A model generated the notes under the pieces. It did not search any database. It was not told where the DNA came from and saw only the letters and a list, made by a program, of their open reading frames with translations. Of a stretch of 64,000 nt of DNA, positions 21,159-32,254 are shown piece after piece (within the stretch, counting starts at the first letter, position 1; every line of letters starts with the position of its first letter). The DNA comes from Epiperipatus broadwayi (taxonomy: Eukaryota > Onychophora > Udeonychophora > Euonychophora > Peripatidae): positions 735,001 to 799,000 of the forward strand of contig JAQFVV010006306.1 of the NCBI GenBank assembly GCA_028023455.1, written 5' to 3'. The position numbers and the translations under genes were made by a program.

Positions 21159-22689
21159 TGGGAGTATTCTGATTTGCCCAAGATTTTAAATGAAAAAGTG
21201 AGTCATGCAAATAAATTTATGAATAAGGGAAAAGCTCCAGGTAATGATGGAATTATAATCAGTATCTTAAAAGAAGAATGTGAAGAAATATATAATTTTT
21301 TGGCAAAGTTATATACCACATGTCTAAATGACAATGCAGTATCGGATAATTGGAAGATTGCAGTATTAATATTTTAAAAAGGAGGTAAGGAAAATATCAG
21401 AAATTACAGACCTATCAGTCAATTTTTACCAAAATAATTACAACTTGTTTACCTTTGGATTTTAAACAATCAAAAGAACAAACTGAATTTAAAAGTGGTT
21501 TTATTACAGTGTATTATATCCAAATATTGAGAGAAGTTGTAGAAAGGACTAATGAATGAATATGAGTTACCCTTATACTGTATTTTGGATTTGTAGATTA
21601 TGAAAAGGCATTTGATTCTATAAACATTTCTTCAATGATTAAAGCATTGGATCATCAAGTTGTAGACCCAGGATACTATCATATTCTGAAGAATATTTAT
21701 AAAAATGCAACAGCAACAAATTAGATTACATAATGATACTAAAAAGAGTAACATTAAGAACGGTATAACAACCGGGTAACTCTATGTCTTCAAAACTTTT
21801 TACCATAGTTTTTGCAAGAAGTATTGTATGGATTAAAATGGAAGCTAAGGGAATAAATGTAAATGGAGATTATAAGGGAATAAATGTAAATGGAGATTAT
21901 AAGGGAATAAATGTAAATGGAGATTATTTAAGTTATCTAGGTTTTGCAGATAATTTAATTGTTTTTGAAAATAATGTGTTAGAGCTTCAGGAAATGTTAT
22001 TATCAGATGAAAATAAGAAAGTAGGAGTAAAGGTAAATGTTAAAAACATTAAATTAATGTTCAATGAATTTTCTCAAAAGATAAAAAAAAATGGGAATGA
22101 TGAGTTAGAAAAAATTAACAACTACAAATACCTTGGTCATATTATTATAACAGATGGAAACATAATGGATGAAATTAATCATAATATTAAATTTGGTTGG
22201 AGTGCTTTAGGTAGAAATAATTTAATATTAAAAGGAAATATGGTTGTATGTTTGAAAAGAAAGGTTTTTAATAAATGTGTTTTACCAGTTCTTATTTTTC
22301 ATATCTGAGACTTGGACACTTAACAAAAGAGCAATATAGAGACTTTCAGACCATTCGCAGAAGTATGAAGAGATTCACAGTAGGAGTAATGGGTGAGAAA
22401 ACAAACAGGTGTTATTGACACCATTGAAAGAATTTGGAGACTGAAGTGGGATTGGACTGGATATGTAGCTGGAAGAGATGATAATAGATGGACAGTTGAA
22501 ATCTTAAACAGGATTCCAAGAGATTGCAAAAAACCTAGAAAGAGGCCACATGTGAGGTGGATGAATAAAATAAGAAAAGACTGGTGTGATGTGGAGAAGA
22601 GAGGCTAGAGATCTGAGAAGGTGGATTGAACTTGGAGAGACCTTCATCCTGCAATGAATCGATAATAGTTGAAAATGGTGACGCTTGAA

Positions 22690-23865
22690 ACACATTTTTT
22701 AATAACCAGAAAATAACAGACTGTTGAGACACATTAATACTTTGTATGTTCATAAACTACTTTTTAAAAATTAGTCCTTAATCTTGAGATATAACTGGAT
22801 TGTCATTGATAAAGATGAAACTTGACTAAGATTAGCAACAATGGAAGCCATTATTACGTATTTTGAAAACACTTTGAAATGATGACTCTTTGCTTTTCAT
22901 GAGATTTCTTCTTTTTTTTTTTTACTAATAATTTTAGATCTAACTTTTGGTAGATGAAAGATTAAGATCAGTCTTTCGGAATTTACTTGTGTTGATGCAT
23001 TCCTACCGTTTAGACGGAAAATTGAAAATATTGTCTTGATATTATTGGCTCCAATCCTTGAAAAATTTTAAATATATTTCTATCCTTACTAAAGAAACGT
23101 ATTATTTCTAGAAAGAAGTTATTGCGGTGTTAACAACATTGGTGTTAATAACATTATTTTTTATGAAGGATCAGTGCCGAATGTATTCTATGGAAAACTA
23201 ATTATTATTTATCGCTTGAATTTTTCTCCCGTAGAATATCTTGTTGGTTAATGTTATTTCAGACAATAATAAGCTGAAGCAGATCAATAAACACGATATC
23301 ATTTTTTCTTCTTGAAATATTTTTCTGTGGATAATTGTTGACATAATGTGTTGATAATATTTCATCCCTGGCCTGAAACCGGTCAGTTTTGAAAATAACA
23401 CATTCTTAAATATTGGCATGGATCCTGTAGAGATTGTTATTATTAGTTTATCTGATTTTGAAATTATTGTAGTTTTACTTTCATGTCATTTTAAATTTAT
23501 ATATTTATTTAAATATTTAAAAAGATATACGCAAAAATATAGTGCGAGATAATCTTTGAGTTGGATAATCTCTAAATAACCAAGATACAGAATAAATAAA
23601 CCGTGATTACAGAAGTCAGGAAAAGAAAATAACTCTACAAAATTACTAGATAGTAACAAGTCTTTAAGTCTATTGGTAATGTGTGTAATATTGGACTAAA
23701 ATAATGAGAAAGTAAAAAGTAGATTACGAATATAATATGGCTAAGTAATTATGTAGCAGTAAAGGTATCCTAATATATTTTAATGATGGTGCTTCTAGAG
23801 AGATATTTTAGCATATATATCACTAGTTTTTATTGTTTAGTGGAACCACAAGCTATCTATACTTT
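22690..23865. other. AT-rich non-coding stretch
   Basis: No gene is seen. The minus-strand open frame at 23198-23419 has no recognisable motif. Confidence 0.5.
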
Positions 23866-23869
23866 GTAC

Positions 23870-24242
23870 TTAGCTTCTCCTCCAGCGTTCAATGTATATA
23901 CCAAATAACAGCTTATCTTTTATTGATAAACACTGATTAGAATAGATTACATATTGTTTATTGAACTGTAAATGTAGAATACTTTTCAACACACACATAC
24001 ATATAATGCAGACATTTTTTATATGTATATTATGTAATATTCAATTTTATTTACTAGTGCAGAGATTGTATGTAATTTTAACTGAAAGGATTTATACCTT
24101 AAGCACATTTATATTATATAAATATAAATCAAAATTATAGGATAAACAAAATTTAAAAAAAAAAAAAATATTAGTTATTAATAATAAATTGAGTGGATAT
24201 TTTTTTAATATTACTTAATGTGTGTCACTCATGTATTGAAGC
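23870..24242. repeat. Dispersed repeat D1, copy 1 left part
   Basis: From cctccagcgttcaatgtata through tgataaacactgattagaat and cttttcaacacacacat to gtcactcatgtattgaagca, the sequence matches 43305-43556 in the same order and strand. LINE-B is inserted at its right end. The family is unknown to me and has no coding potential in these copies. Confidence 0.7.
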
Positions 24243-26830
24243 AATAAAAATGGGGGGTATGGTTTTAGATTACAGTATTATCAAAAAGAAGGTTAAGGAT
24301 AGACGAGATGTAAGAAGTAAATAAAGGGTAGCTGATCCAGATATAATTGTAGATGTGGAAAGGGAATGGGTTTGTAAAATTAATGATAAACAAACTAATT
24401 ACAAATATAATAGAGGAGAAGAATCAAAAGAATTTATAAAAGGGTAATAAAAAAAGATATTGTTAAAATTGGATATTTGAATATGCAAGGTGTTGGCAAA
24501 AATAGATAATTATAGAAAGAGAATGAAATTAAATAGTAAATTATTGGAGGATATTAATAAAAGTGCAAGAGATGGGAGTAAAAAATTTTGGAAATATATT
24601 AAAAGAAGGAATGTAGGGGAGACAGAAATAGTATTACTAAATCATAAGGAGAAAGAATGTAGTTCTAGAGAAGAATTAGAGATAATATTAAATAAGTATG
24701 TAATAGATATAGATAAAATTTTAGATGTGAAGGACAGAGTGATAACAAGCGTAAAAGCATATAATAATGGGGATATTCGTTTTACAGAAATGAACTGAAT
24801 GAGGCAGGGAAGAAGTTGAAAAGTAGAAAGACGAGGTTTAGATGGATGGGCAGCAAAGATAGTGAGGAATTTGGGAAATTGGATAAAATCAAATCTATGA
24901 TCATTATTTAATAAAATGGCATAGAAGACAGAATTTCCAGATAGCTGGAAATACAAGAGTGAGACTATTATTTAAAGGAAAGGATAAGGACCATAGAAAG
25001 ATAAACAATTATAGACCAATAGCATAACGTCGGTGTTGTATAGTTTTTGCATATATGGTGGCTGGAAGGGTGGCAAAATGGATGGAAGAAAATAATATAC
25101 TGGGAGAAGTGCAAGGAAGTTTTAGAATGGATAGGCATAGAGGAGGTAGTTTATTTGTAGTCACACAACTTATAGATATGTGTAGGAATAGTTAGGCTGT
25201 TATATATGGTCTTTATAGATATAGAGAAGGCGTATGATAGAATAAATAGAAATAGATTATGGATAAGTTTAGTTAATTTGGGAATGAATGGAGCTTTAGT
25301 GGATCTTCTTAAGAGATTGTATGAAAATAATTACTATACGTGTCAGTTAGGAAATATAGAATCATTTAGACTAAAAAATGGTGTGAGACTAAGGCAAGGA
25401 TACCCTATGTCACCTATTTTGCTTTTGTTATATTTGAGAGAAATGGAATAGAAAGATTAGGAAGAGAAGTAGAGATACCATTAATAGGTAGATGGTAAGG
25501 GAGTGTATACATTATCAGATTTTTTATTTGATGATATTTTCTTATGCACAGAAAGCAGGGAAGATATGGAAGTTGTGCTGAATATTTGCGCAGGTGTAGG
25601 TAAAGAGATGGGGGTCAAATTTAGTGAAGAAAAGTCATAAATAATGTTAAATGCTAGGATAAGAGAAGAGAATGAATTTTTCTTGCAGGATATAAAATTA
25701 AATATGATGAATAAGTATATTTGAGAATTGTCGTAAGTAATCATAGGAATTGCTTGGATGAATGGAAGAAAAAAATGATAAATGAAGAAAAGAAAGAGAC
25801 TGATAAATAAATAAACAGCAGTTTCATGTAATAAATATGATATATTAAGGATTGTATAAGAGTGACAGTAGCTGGGTTAACTTATGGTAACGATGTATTA
25901 GTAAAAGGGTGTTAGATTACTTAGAAAAAGTACAAAGAAAAGTAGGAAGGCATGCATTAAATGCAAAAGTATGGACAGCAAAGCAGGCAATTCATGGAGA
26001 AATGGGATGGTCACATTTTTATATGAGAGTTGCAAAAAAAAACAAAATGAAAATGTATTGTAGATTGCAACTTACGGATAGTAAGAGAATAGCCAAAATT
26101 GTATTTATTTGGGCTATGAGTAAAGGACAGGCAACAGGATGGTGAGAAAGGTATTATGGTATGCAGAAGATTTGGATAAAGACTTTACATCATTATACTT
26201 GTACAAAAGATGGCATACTTGTGTTAGGAGGATTTTTGAATGCTATAGTAGCAAAGAATGGGATAGAAAAATAGATGTATTAATAAAAAATAGGGAGCTG
26301 GAGACATGGAGAACTAGTATGGAGAGTAAAACAAGACTAAATATATATAGATGTAAACAGAATATTGGTGTGAGTTAATTTACAATACTAGCAAGAAAAG
26401 TAGTTTCCTGTTTAAGGTTCAACAAGATCGTTAGCATCAAGGGAATATACACATAAATGGAGAAAGTGGGTGATTTAGGCTGCAAGTTATGTAAGGAAGG
26501 CATGGAAAACATTAGGCATCTATTAATTGAATGTAAATGCCTTCAAGCAGAAAGGGTACAGATAATGAAGTGGCAGAATAAATATAAACTGATTATACAG
26601 AGAGTTTTTGGTCTTTATGCTGGGTTTGGGAAAAATATATGGGGGATTTAGGTATAATGGCCATGGAGTGGCCTAAGATGATGTAGGAATGTGATAGATT
26701 AGGATAGAGAAGAATATGGGAAAATGGAAAGGGAAAGTAAGGTGGCTAACAGGTTTTTCTAGGCATATTGGCTAAGAGATTCCTGATTTTGATAAAGGAG
26801 TAGCCACATCACACAGAATAAAAAAAGAAA
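24243..26830 (+). pseudogene. LINE-B: second type of non-LTR retrotransposon, decayed
   Basis: Frames on the + strand show an RT in order: NNYRPIA (about 25006), VFIDIEKAYDRINRNRLW (25208), RLRQGYPMSPILL (25388, the usual RQG.P.SP box) and FDDIFLC (about 25528), which keeps the two catalytic aspartates. A C-terminal region follows with VQRKVGRHAL and HGEMGWSHF (25930-26010) and a zinc-knuckle-like CKLCKEGMENIRHLLIEC (26482). The 3' end reads ggagtagccacatcacac and then an A-rich tail. Stops and frameshifts are frequent. The clade cannot be named with confidence, and it is clearly different from the RTE-like family. No endonuclease was found, so it is 5'-truncated. Confidence 0.8.
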
Positions 26831-26834
26831 CTAA

Positions 26835-27200
26835 CTCCTGCTGTATTTTTATTCTTAAAATAATGTAAATAGCAAAATGTCTGTCTTACATCTGATATTA
26901 AATAAACTGAATAATCTTTTTTTTTTTTTTTTTCTAATAATTTTTTTTTTTTTATAGAAGCAGTAGATTTATCTCTTTATCAAGAAATTAAGATCTCTCT
27001 AATTATCTTAATGTTTTTAAATTAATATATGTTTCAAAATTTAAACTTTTACTCATAGAAAATATTTTATTAAGTAAAATATTACCCACCCAATTTGGAA
27101 AGGATAATAAAAGAAGAATAAAATATATTTGCTTTCAACATAAACCAAAGGGGTGTTGTTAACGTGTTATCTGTATGCACTCAGCTCAGAGAAGGGAAAA
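26835..27200. repeat. Dispersed repeat D1, copy 1 right part
   Basis: From gtatttttattcttaaaata to aataaaatatatttgctttc and onward, the sequence matches 43570-43880, continuing the repeat broken by LINE-B. Long poly-T runs lie at 26919-26955. Confidence 0.65.
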
Positions 27201-27204
27201 CGGC

Positions 27205-27940
27205 TGTTGAATATTAAAATTTATTAATTTTAATGTTTTTGTTTTTTTTTATTTATTTACATTTGTGATTGTTTGTTTACATTTTTCTTTAATTAGCACA
27301 TAACGGAAGATGTGTAGTTAGATACAGCATAGTTCATGGCTCTACTATACCTTGGTGTAGAAAATAGACATTATACAAATTATAATCTTAAAATTTTTAA
27401 CAAATTTACATAGAAACAATTTGAGTTTATTGATTATTTATGGAAGATGGATTGCCTCAGCGATGCAAAATATATATTTATATCTAGAATAAATACAGCA
27501 TATTCTTTGCACATTTTTGTAGAAATTCAATTAAGTTTAAATTTAGGAAAAGTGGTATTTTTCAGAACAGAATTTTAAAGAAGGTCAAATAAAAGTAGCT
27601 AACTGGGATTGAGAAACTTAAAGATTTTAGAATTGGTTTATGTTTTAGCAATTCGAAGTGATATTGAAAATAGTTGTTTATATATATATATATTGCTTTG
27701 AATTTTGTATTTAGCTGATGTAATTATATCATGATGTTTAAGAGCATAATTTGGTAAAAAAAAAGTTTTTTTCATCACATGGTGATGCATTTGTCAAATT
27801 AATTGGAAATATTATAGCTTTAACAAGAAACTGTATTAAAGTATTTAGAAAGTGAATTGTATTGACAAATAAAACATGAGAAAAATAGACCAGATATAGG
27901 ATTTAATTGCCAGGTTTATCTTATAAATTTGCAACATTTA
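27205..27940. other. AT-rich non-coding stretch
   Basis: No gene or repeat is recognised. Confidence 0.5.
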
Positions 27941-27957
27941 TCACATATATCCAATGT

Positions 27958-28443
27958 TATTAAACAAGGCAAACTCTCCATACAGTAGTGCCACCCTGTG
28001 CCAACCAGAGTAATCAATGGATGCCAGAAGGCTTGTGCATGAAACCCCTATCTAGTGCCTACTCATCCAATATTCCCAGACTAGTTTCTGGCTTGTGGCC
28101 TTCATCAGTGAGGAGCCTTGGATCTGAGAGCACTGCACCTAGATCTTAGGATCTAATGCAACCCTCCAGCAGCCATCTTTTATCTCTACTTTACTACAAA
28201 ACTATGAGAATGAAATTGAAAACACAATAATATTTTCAATCTAAGCTCAATAGCTTATATAGTCACAAGCCAGAAACTAGTCTGGGGATATTGGATGAGA
28301 TAGGGATTTTATGCGCAAGCCTTCTGGCATTCATTGATTACTCTGGTTAGCACAGGGTGACACTACTGTATAAAGAGTTTTGCCTTGTTTAATAACAATT
28401 ATGTGCCAGTATAAGAGATAGTGATCATGTGATGTTTAGTGTT
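27958..28443. mobile_element. Foldback family F1, copy 6 (486 bp, 13-bp TSD)
   Basis: An exact 13-bp repeat, ATATATCCAATGT, lies at 27945-27957 and 28444-28456. Both arms and the internal region are present, and the element ends at the fixed tail gatgtttagtgt. The right arm has lost the CTGATGA box through a deletion at about 28262, while the left arm keeps it on the minus strand. Confidence 0.92.
28066..28122 (-). ncRNA. Hammerhead-ribozyme-like motif, F1 copy 6
   Basis: CTGATGA at 28102-28108 (complement), hairpin GGC-CACAA-GCC, GAAAC, TA, GTC. Stem I TCCTCA/TGGGAA has one mismatch against the family consensus TGGGGA, and the outer TCCAA/TTGGA helix is intact. Confidence 0.5.
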
Positions 28444-28456
28444 ATATATCCAATGT

Positions 28457-29126
28457 CTGAAATAAATCAATAAATCACCGAGCAATGTATTAATATACAA
28501 ATCATCCTGGTAGTATGTAATAATGTCAGATAAAGTGGGTTCAGTCCTTTATTAAATTTGTTAATCAATATTTGATTCCAATGATGATTATTTTTTTATG
28601 AAGTTTATGTTTGAAATAGTGATCAGAATACTCAGAACTGGTAATCGATGAAGACTTGAAGCTAGCTGGAAATAATCTAATCCTAAATAGCCGTCACAAT
28701 GAAGACTTATTATGTTGTTGGAAGTGAGCCAGTTTAAAGCTGAAAGTTTATCTCACATGCCAAATATCTCCGAAATTGTATGGAGAACCAGATCTATTCA
28801 ATATCGTTTGATCTGATCAAAAAACCTATCTTCATCCCCCCCCCCCAAAAAATTTGATTCCCTTAATATACCATCAGAGATAGGAAAAATCCAAATTTTT
28901 ACATTTTTATGTGATATTACAGCAATTTGAAGTCTTAAAAAATTGCGATTTTATATTCGTATATAATTACAAAAGAAATTATTGCCCAAGCTAGAATTAA
29001 GGTAAAAACTTAAAAATGCCAAATTTCCCCTTACTCTATTTAATTTTGTACGCTTTAAAAGAATTATTTATGTATAAGTTTTAAGTTATAGATCTTCATA
29101 TTTATTTTATATCTTATTTTTATTCA
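28457..29126. other. AT-rich non-coding stretch
   Basis: A run of 11 C is at 28836-28846. No gene is seen. Confidence 0.5.
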
Positions 29127-29141
29127 AAACAATTTCTTTAT

Positions 29142-29741
29142 TAAACCACTAAGCATCAGGCACCATTCTTTACACTTAAAAACAAGCTGTTTACACAGAG
29201 GCAAAACTCTCCTTGCAGTAGTGCCATTCAGTGAAAACCAAAGTAATCAATGAAATGCAGGAAGGTTTGCACATAAATCCCTACTAGCGCCTACTCATTC
29301 AATATCCCCAGACTAATTTCTAGCTTGTGGTCTTCATCAGTGAGGATTCTTGGATCTGAGAGCACTGCACCTAGGTCTTAGGATTCAATGCAATGACTGT
29401 GTTTATTAAAAAACCAAAGACACCAAAAAGTATCGATGCTGAACTGAGTTCATATCTATATGACTGATGAGCTTGAATTAAAAACATTATTGAGTTTTCA
29501 TTTTGGACTTAATGCTGTATAGTTAACTAATAAGGTAAATGGTGGCTGCTGGAGGATTGCATTAAGTCTTAAGATCTAGGTGCAGTGATCTCAGATCCAA
29601 GGCTACTCACTGATGAAGACCACAAGCTAGAAACTGGTCTGGGAATATTGGATGAGTAGGTACTAGATAGAGATTTTATGCTCAAGCCTTCTGGAATCCA
29701 TTGATTGTGGCACTATTGTATGGAGAGTTTTGCCTCTGTGT
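29142..29741. mobile_element. Foldback family F1, copy 7 (about 600 bp, longest)
   Basis: The fixed end (taaaccactaagcatc) is on the left. Both arms and a long internal region (29390-29590) are present, so this copy best shows the full structure. AAACAATTT occurs at 29127-29135 and 29742-29750 as an imperfect target duplication. Confidence 0.85.
29596..29652 (+). ncRNA. Hammerhead-ribozyme-like motif, F1 copy 7
   Basis: TCCAA, loop, TACTCA, CTGATGA, a hairpin with loop CACAA, GAAAC, TG, GTC, TGGGAA, TA, TTGGA. Core and GUC are present. Stem I and stem II each carry mismatches. An inverted partner lies at about 29309-29354. Confidence 0.45.
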
Positions 29742-29759
29742 AAACAATTTTTTATCTTT

Positions 29760-31990
29760 CCTTATGCTAATTGTAATAACAATATACAAATGTTTTGAAC
29801 GTTGCTTTAAGAAAAGATTATGTTGATTTCCTAAGATATGCTGAGCATGCTTTCAATTGGTAAAGCCAGAATCATAACACTCATGAACTGCAGGGGGCAT
29901 TATCTTTACATGCACTATGTAATATGTTAGATTTGACTGCTTGAAATTCCGAGATGATTTTGTAATTTTTGACCATGAATTTCTCAAAAAATTTTAATTG
30001 GGGGGGGGGTCTCAAAAATATATGTATCTTGGCATCATTCATGAAAAGTTATATTGTGATATCACAAAGGATCTTATTTTTGAAAAATATTATACAACAG
30101 ATAAATTAAACACATAAATAACAAATTAACAATTTTTCATTATCCAATTATAGCAAAGTAAGGTAAATAAATTTCTGAAAATAAAATAATTGACGAGAAA
30201 TTATAATCTCAATCTTTTTAAATATTTGCTTTGTAAATTATGGTGCGCCTCGCACAGAATCAGTGAGTACCGGCTCTGGCACCCTCTATATAAATTAAAA
30301 ACTGATTCTGCCTGCAATTTAAAATCGTAAATAGTATTAGGCTAGTTAATTAGGAAAGATAACTATGTTCTTGAAATATTGGACTCGTAAATGATCGGAA
30401 TATATTCTCTTTTCATAGTTTGATTAACTTACGCATTCTAATGCATAACTGGAGAGGCAAGGGGAGGACAACAATTGCCCTTGTATATATCACATAAATA
30501 ATAATTTTTATTGCTGTCAACACAACTCTTGTTTAAGATATTCTTAACACTGAAAAATTAACATTGTCACAAGTTATTCTACATAAATAACTTCAGCGAT
30601 TCTTTGCAAGATAATTTTGAAGAATCATAGTTGATGCACCCATGTCTTATTTAGTGTGATCATTGGACTACTTGGTATTTATCAAGATAAGGATTTGTGA
30701 TACAGATATTTCAAGTGTTTTTTGATATTTAAAAGAAAGAGCAGGAATTTTGGGTAAGAGAATTTCACTTCCACCATTTCATTGATTATTTTAACCCCAA
30801 ACTATCCAAAATCATTTGTGATCATTATATTTGCATGTTATATATCCTTTTACTTAAGCTAACTTGAGAATTTAGTTCCAAACTTCTGTCAAAGACAACT
30901 TATAGGTTCTCTCATTTTTTGAAGATACCTTTGTCAATTATACTGTATCTAATACAGGAAGAAACAATGGAACTTCGGTTTGCCAAATTTTGGATTTGCA
31001 TCTAAAAACCCTTTTTCAAGCAATTTTATCTTTTTTTATGTGGTTTTTTCTTTAAGAAATAAAATTCCATGTAGTTAATATTGGACTTACTCCATGTTAA
31101 CAATGAAAGGTGGCATAATTTTCTTTTTAGGTAAACCTTTAGAAATTCGCTTTACTATGAAATTTTTTCACCACCCTTCTTCTCCATCTGTCACAAACTG
31201 GTTTATCAAGGATTGTTGCATAGAAGTACTTCTTGGTCCTGATTTCAAAATCACTTTCATGCTAACATAATCTGAGAAATTTTTTCTGTTTTTAAACTGT
31301 GCTGCAGAACTATATTAAATGTAATATTTTTAATCAATCTGATATCAGTCAACAAAATTATTTTGTTTGAGCTATATGATATTTTTTTTTTTTTATGAAA
31401 TATTCAACGTTATGATCCTTTTTATGAATCTTTCTACAAATGATGCCATGTTTTTGAATTTTTTTCCCCCAAAATTTTTAAAATCTAGATTTATGAGGAA
31501 TTCAAGGTCAAAAATTTTTAATATATGATCTTGAAATTAAAAAAAAAAAATAGTGATTTTGTTTCCATATGAAAGCTCAAGAAATAATCTACACTTCAAT
31601 TCATTTTTTTTTTAAGATTTCTATCTTAATTCTAGTTTGAGGAATCATTCATTAAATAATTTCATATCAGATCAAAATTTTGGTTTTATGGAGATTTTAA
31701 ACAGTTTAACTTTAAAACTATATTTTTTTTTTGCTATTTGGTAGTTCATTTGTGAAAGTTGAAAAAAAAAAAAAAGTCCAAATTAATCAGGTTCAAAATT
31801 TTAAAAATAATAGGTTATTCAAGTGGAATGACTCAATCCAAAAAAATTTAAAATCATCGAATTAATTGGAGTGAACTTTTAACACCAAGCTGAGGCTTCT
31901 GGAAGAGACCTTCTATGGCATGTTTCTATTGTTTAATCAATGGATCCAAATAGATTGCGAACAGTATTGATATAGGCAGTGAACCATAGA
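29760..31990. other. AT-rich non-coding stretch
   Basis: A run of ten G is at 30000-30009, and poly-A/poly-T runs are common. No open frame with a recognisable motif was found. Confidence 0.5.
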
Positions 31991-32057
31991 AATATTTGAC
32001 TAGAAATAAATATATCAAGATAACTCATATTTAATCAGATCTATTAGTAAAATAATT

Positions 32058-32249
32058 ATGGTCAAAAATGACATATTTGGAATGGTGATTGGATCAAGAA
32101 GACAGAGATCACCAAGATTGTCATGGTTGGATAACATAGAATGGATGAGATTGACAATACTGAAAGCATATTGGAAAACAGTGAAAAGAATTTCATTCAC
32201 ACTGTTGCCTGTAGTTGAATCGAATCAGAGAAGCGATGATGAGTTATGA
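32058..32249 (+). pseudogene. Short LINE C-terminal-like fragment
   Basis: The 63-codon open frame includes GSRRQRSPRLSWLDNIEWMR. This pattern (basic cluster, then R/P, then W-D-N/D-I) is typical of the C-terminal domain encoded downstream of the RT in several LINEs. It is too short to place in a family and has no visible 3' tail. Confidence 0.4.
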
Positions 32250-32254
32250 TCATC

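Larger units (their letters stand above)
20359..21170. mobile_element. Foldback element family F2 with hammerhead motifs (about 810 bp)
   Basis: The element contains one inverted and two direct copies of a unit that starts at a hammerhead-like motif. The minus-strand motif is at 20468-20514. The + strand motifs are at about 20737-20776 (decayed) and 21119-21158 (one core change). The two + strand motifs are 382 nt apart, so the sequence between them is a full unit bounded by direct repeats. Unit ends share the segment gtcatgtgacatctgac. The element splits LINE copy VI. A clean target duplication was not found and about 25 bp of the LINE may be missing. Confidence 0.75.
19676..22680 (+). pseudogene. 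RTE-like LINE copy VI, interrupted by F2
   Basis: This + strand copy starts in the endonuclease (STAELYYILSNRKYAF) and continues through the linker (19850-20340). It is interrupted by F2 at about 20359-21170, then resumes at LPKILNEKVSHANK and KGKAPGNDGIIISILKEE. The catalytic box reads FADN in place of FADD. Just before it, a 27-bp segment is present three times in tandem (KGINVNGDY, 21849-21929). The C-terminal domain ends at the tail near 22660. Several frameshifts make it inactive. It lies tail to tail with copy V through the short F2 fragment. Confidence 0.85.

Noticed and set aside
28836-30009. Inverted pair formed by the C run at 28836 and the G run at 30000 as ends of a larger element
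   Set aside because: Beyond the homopolymers and a few A/T-rich bases, the two flanks do not match when compared in reverse complement.
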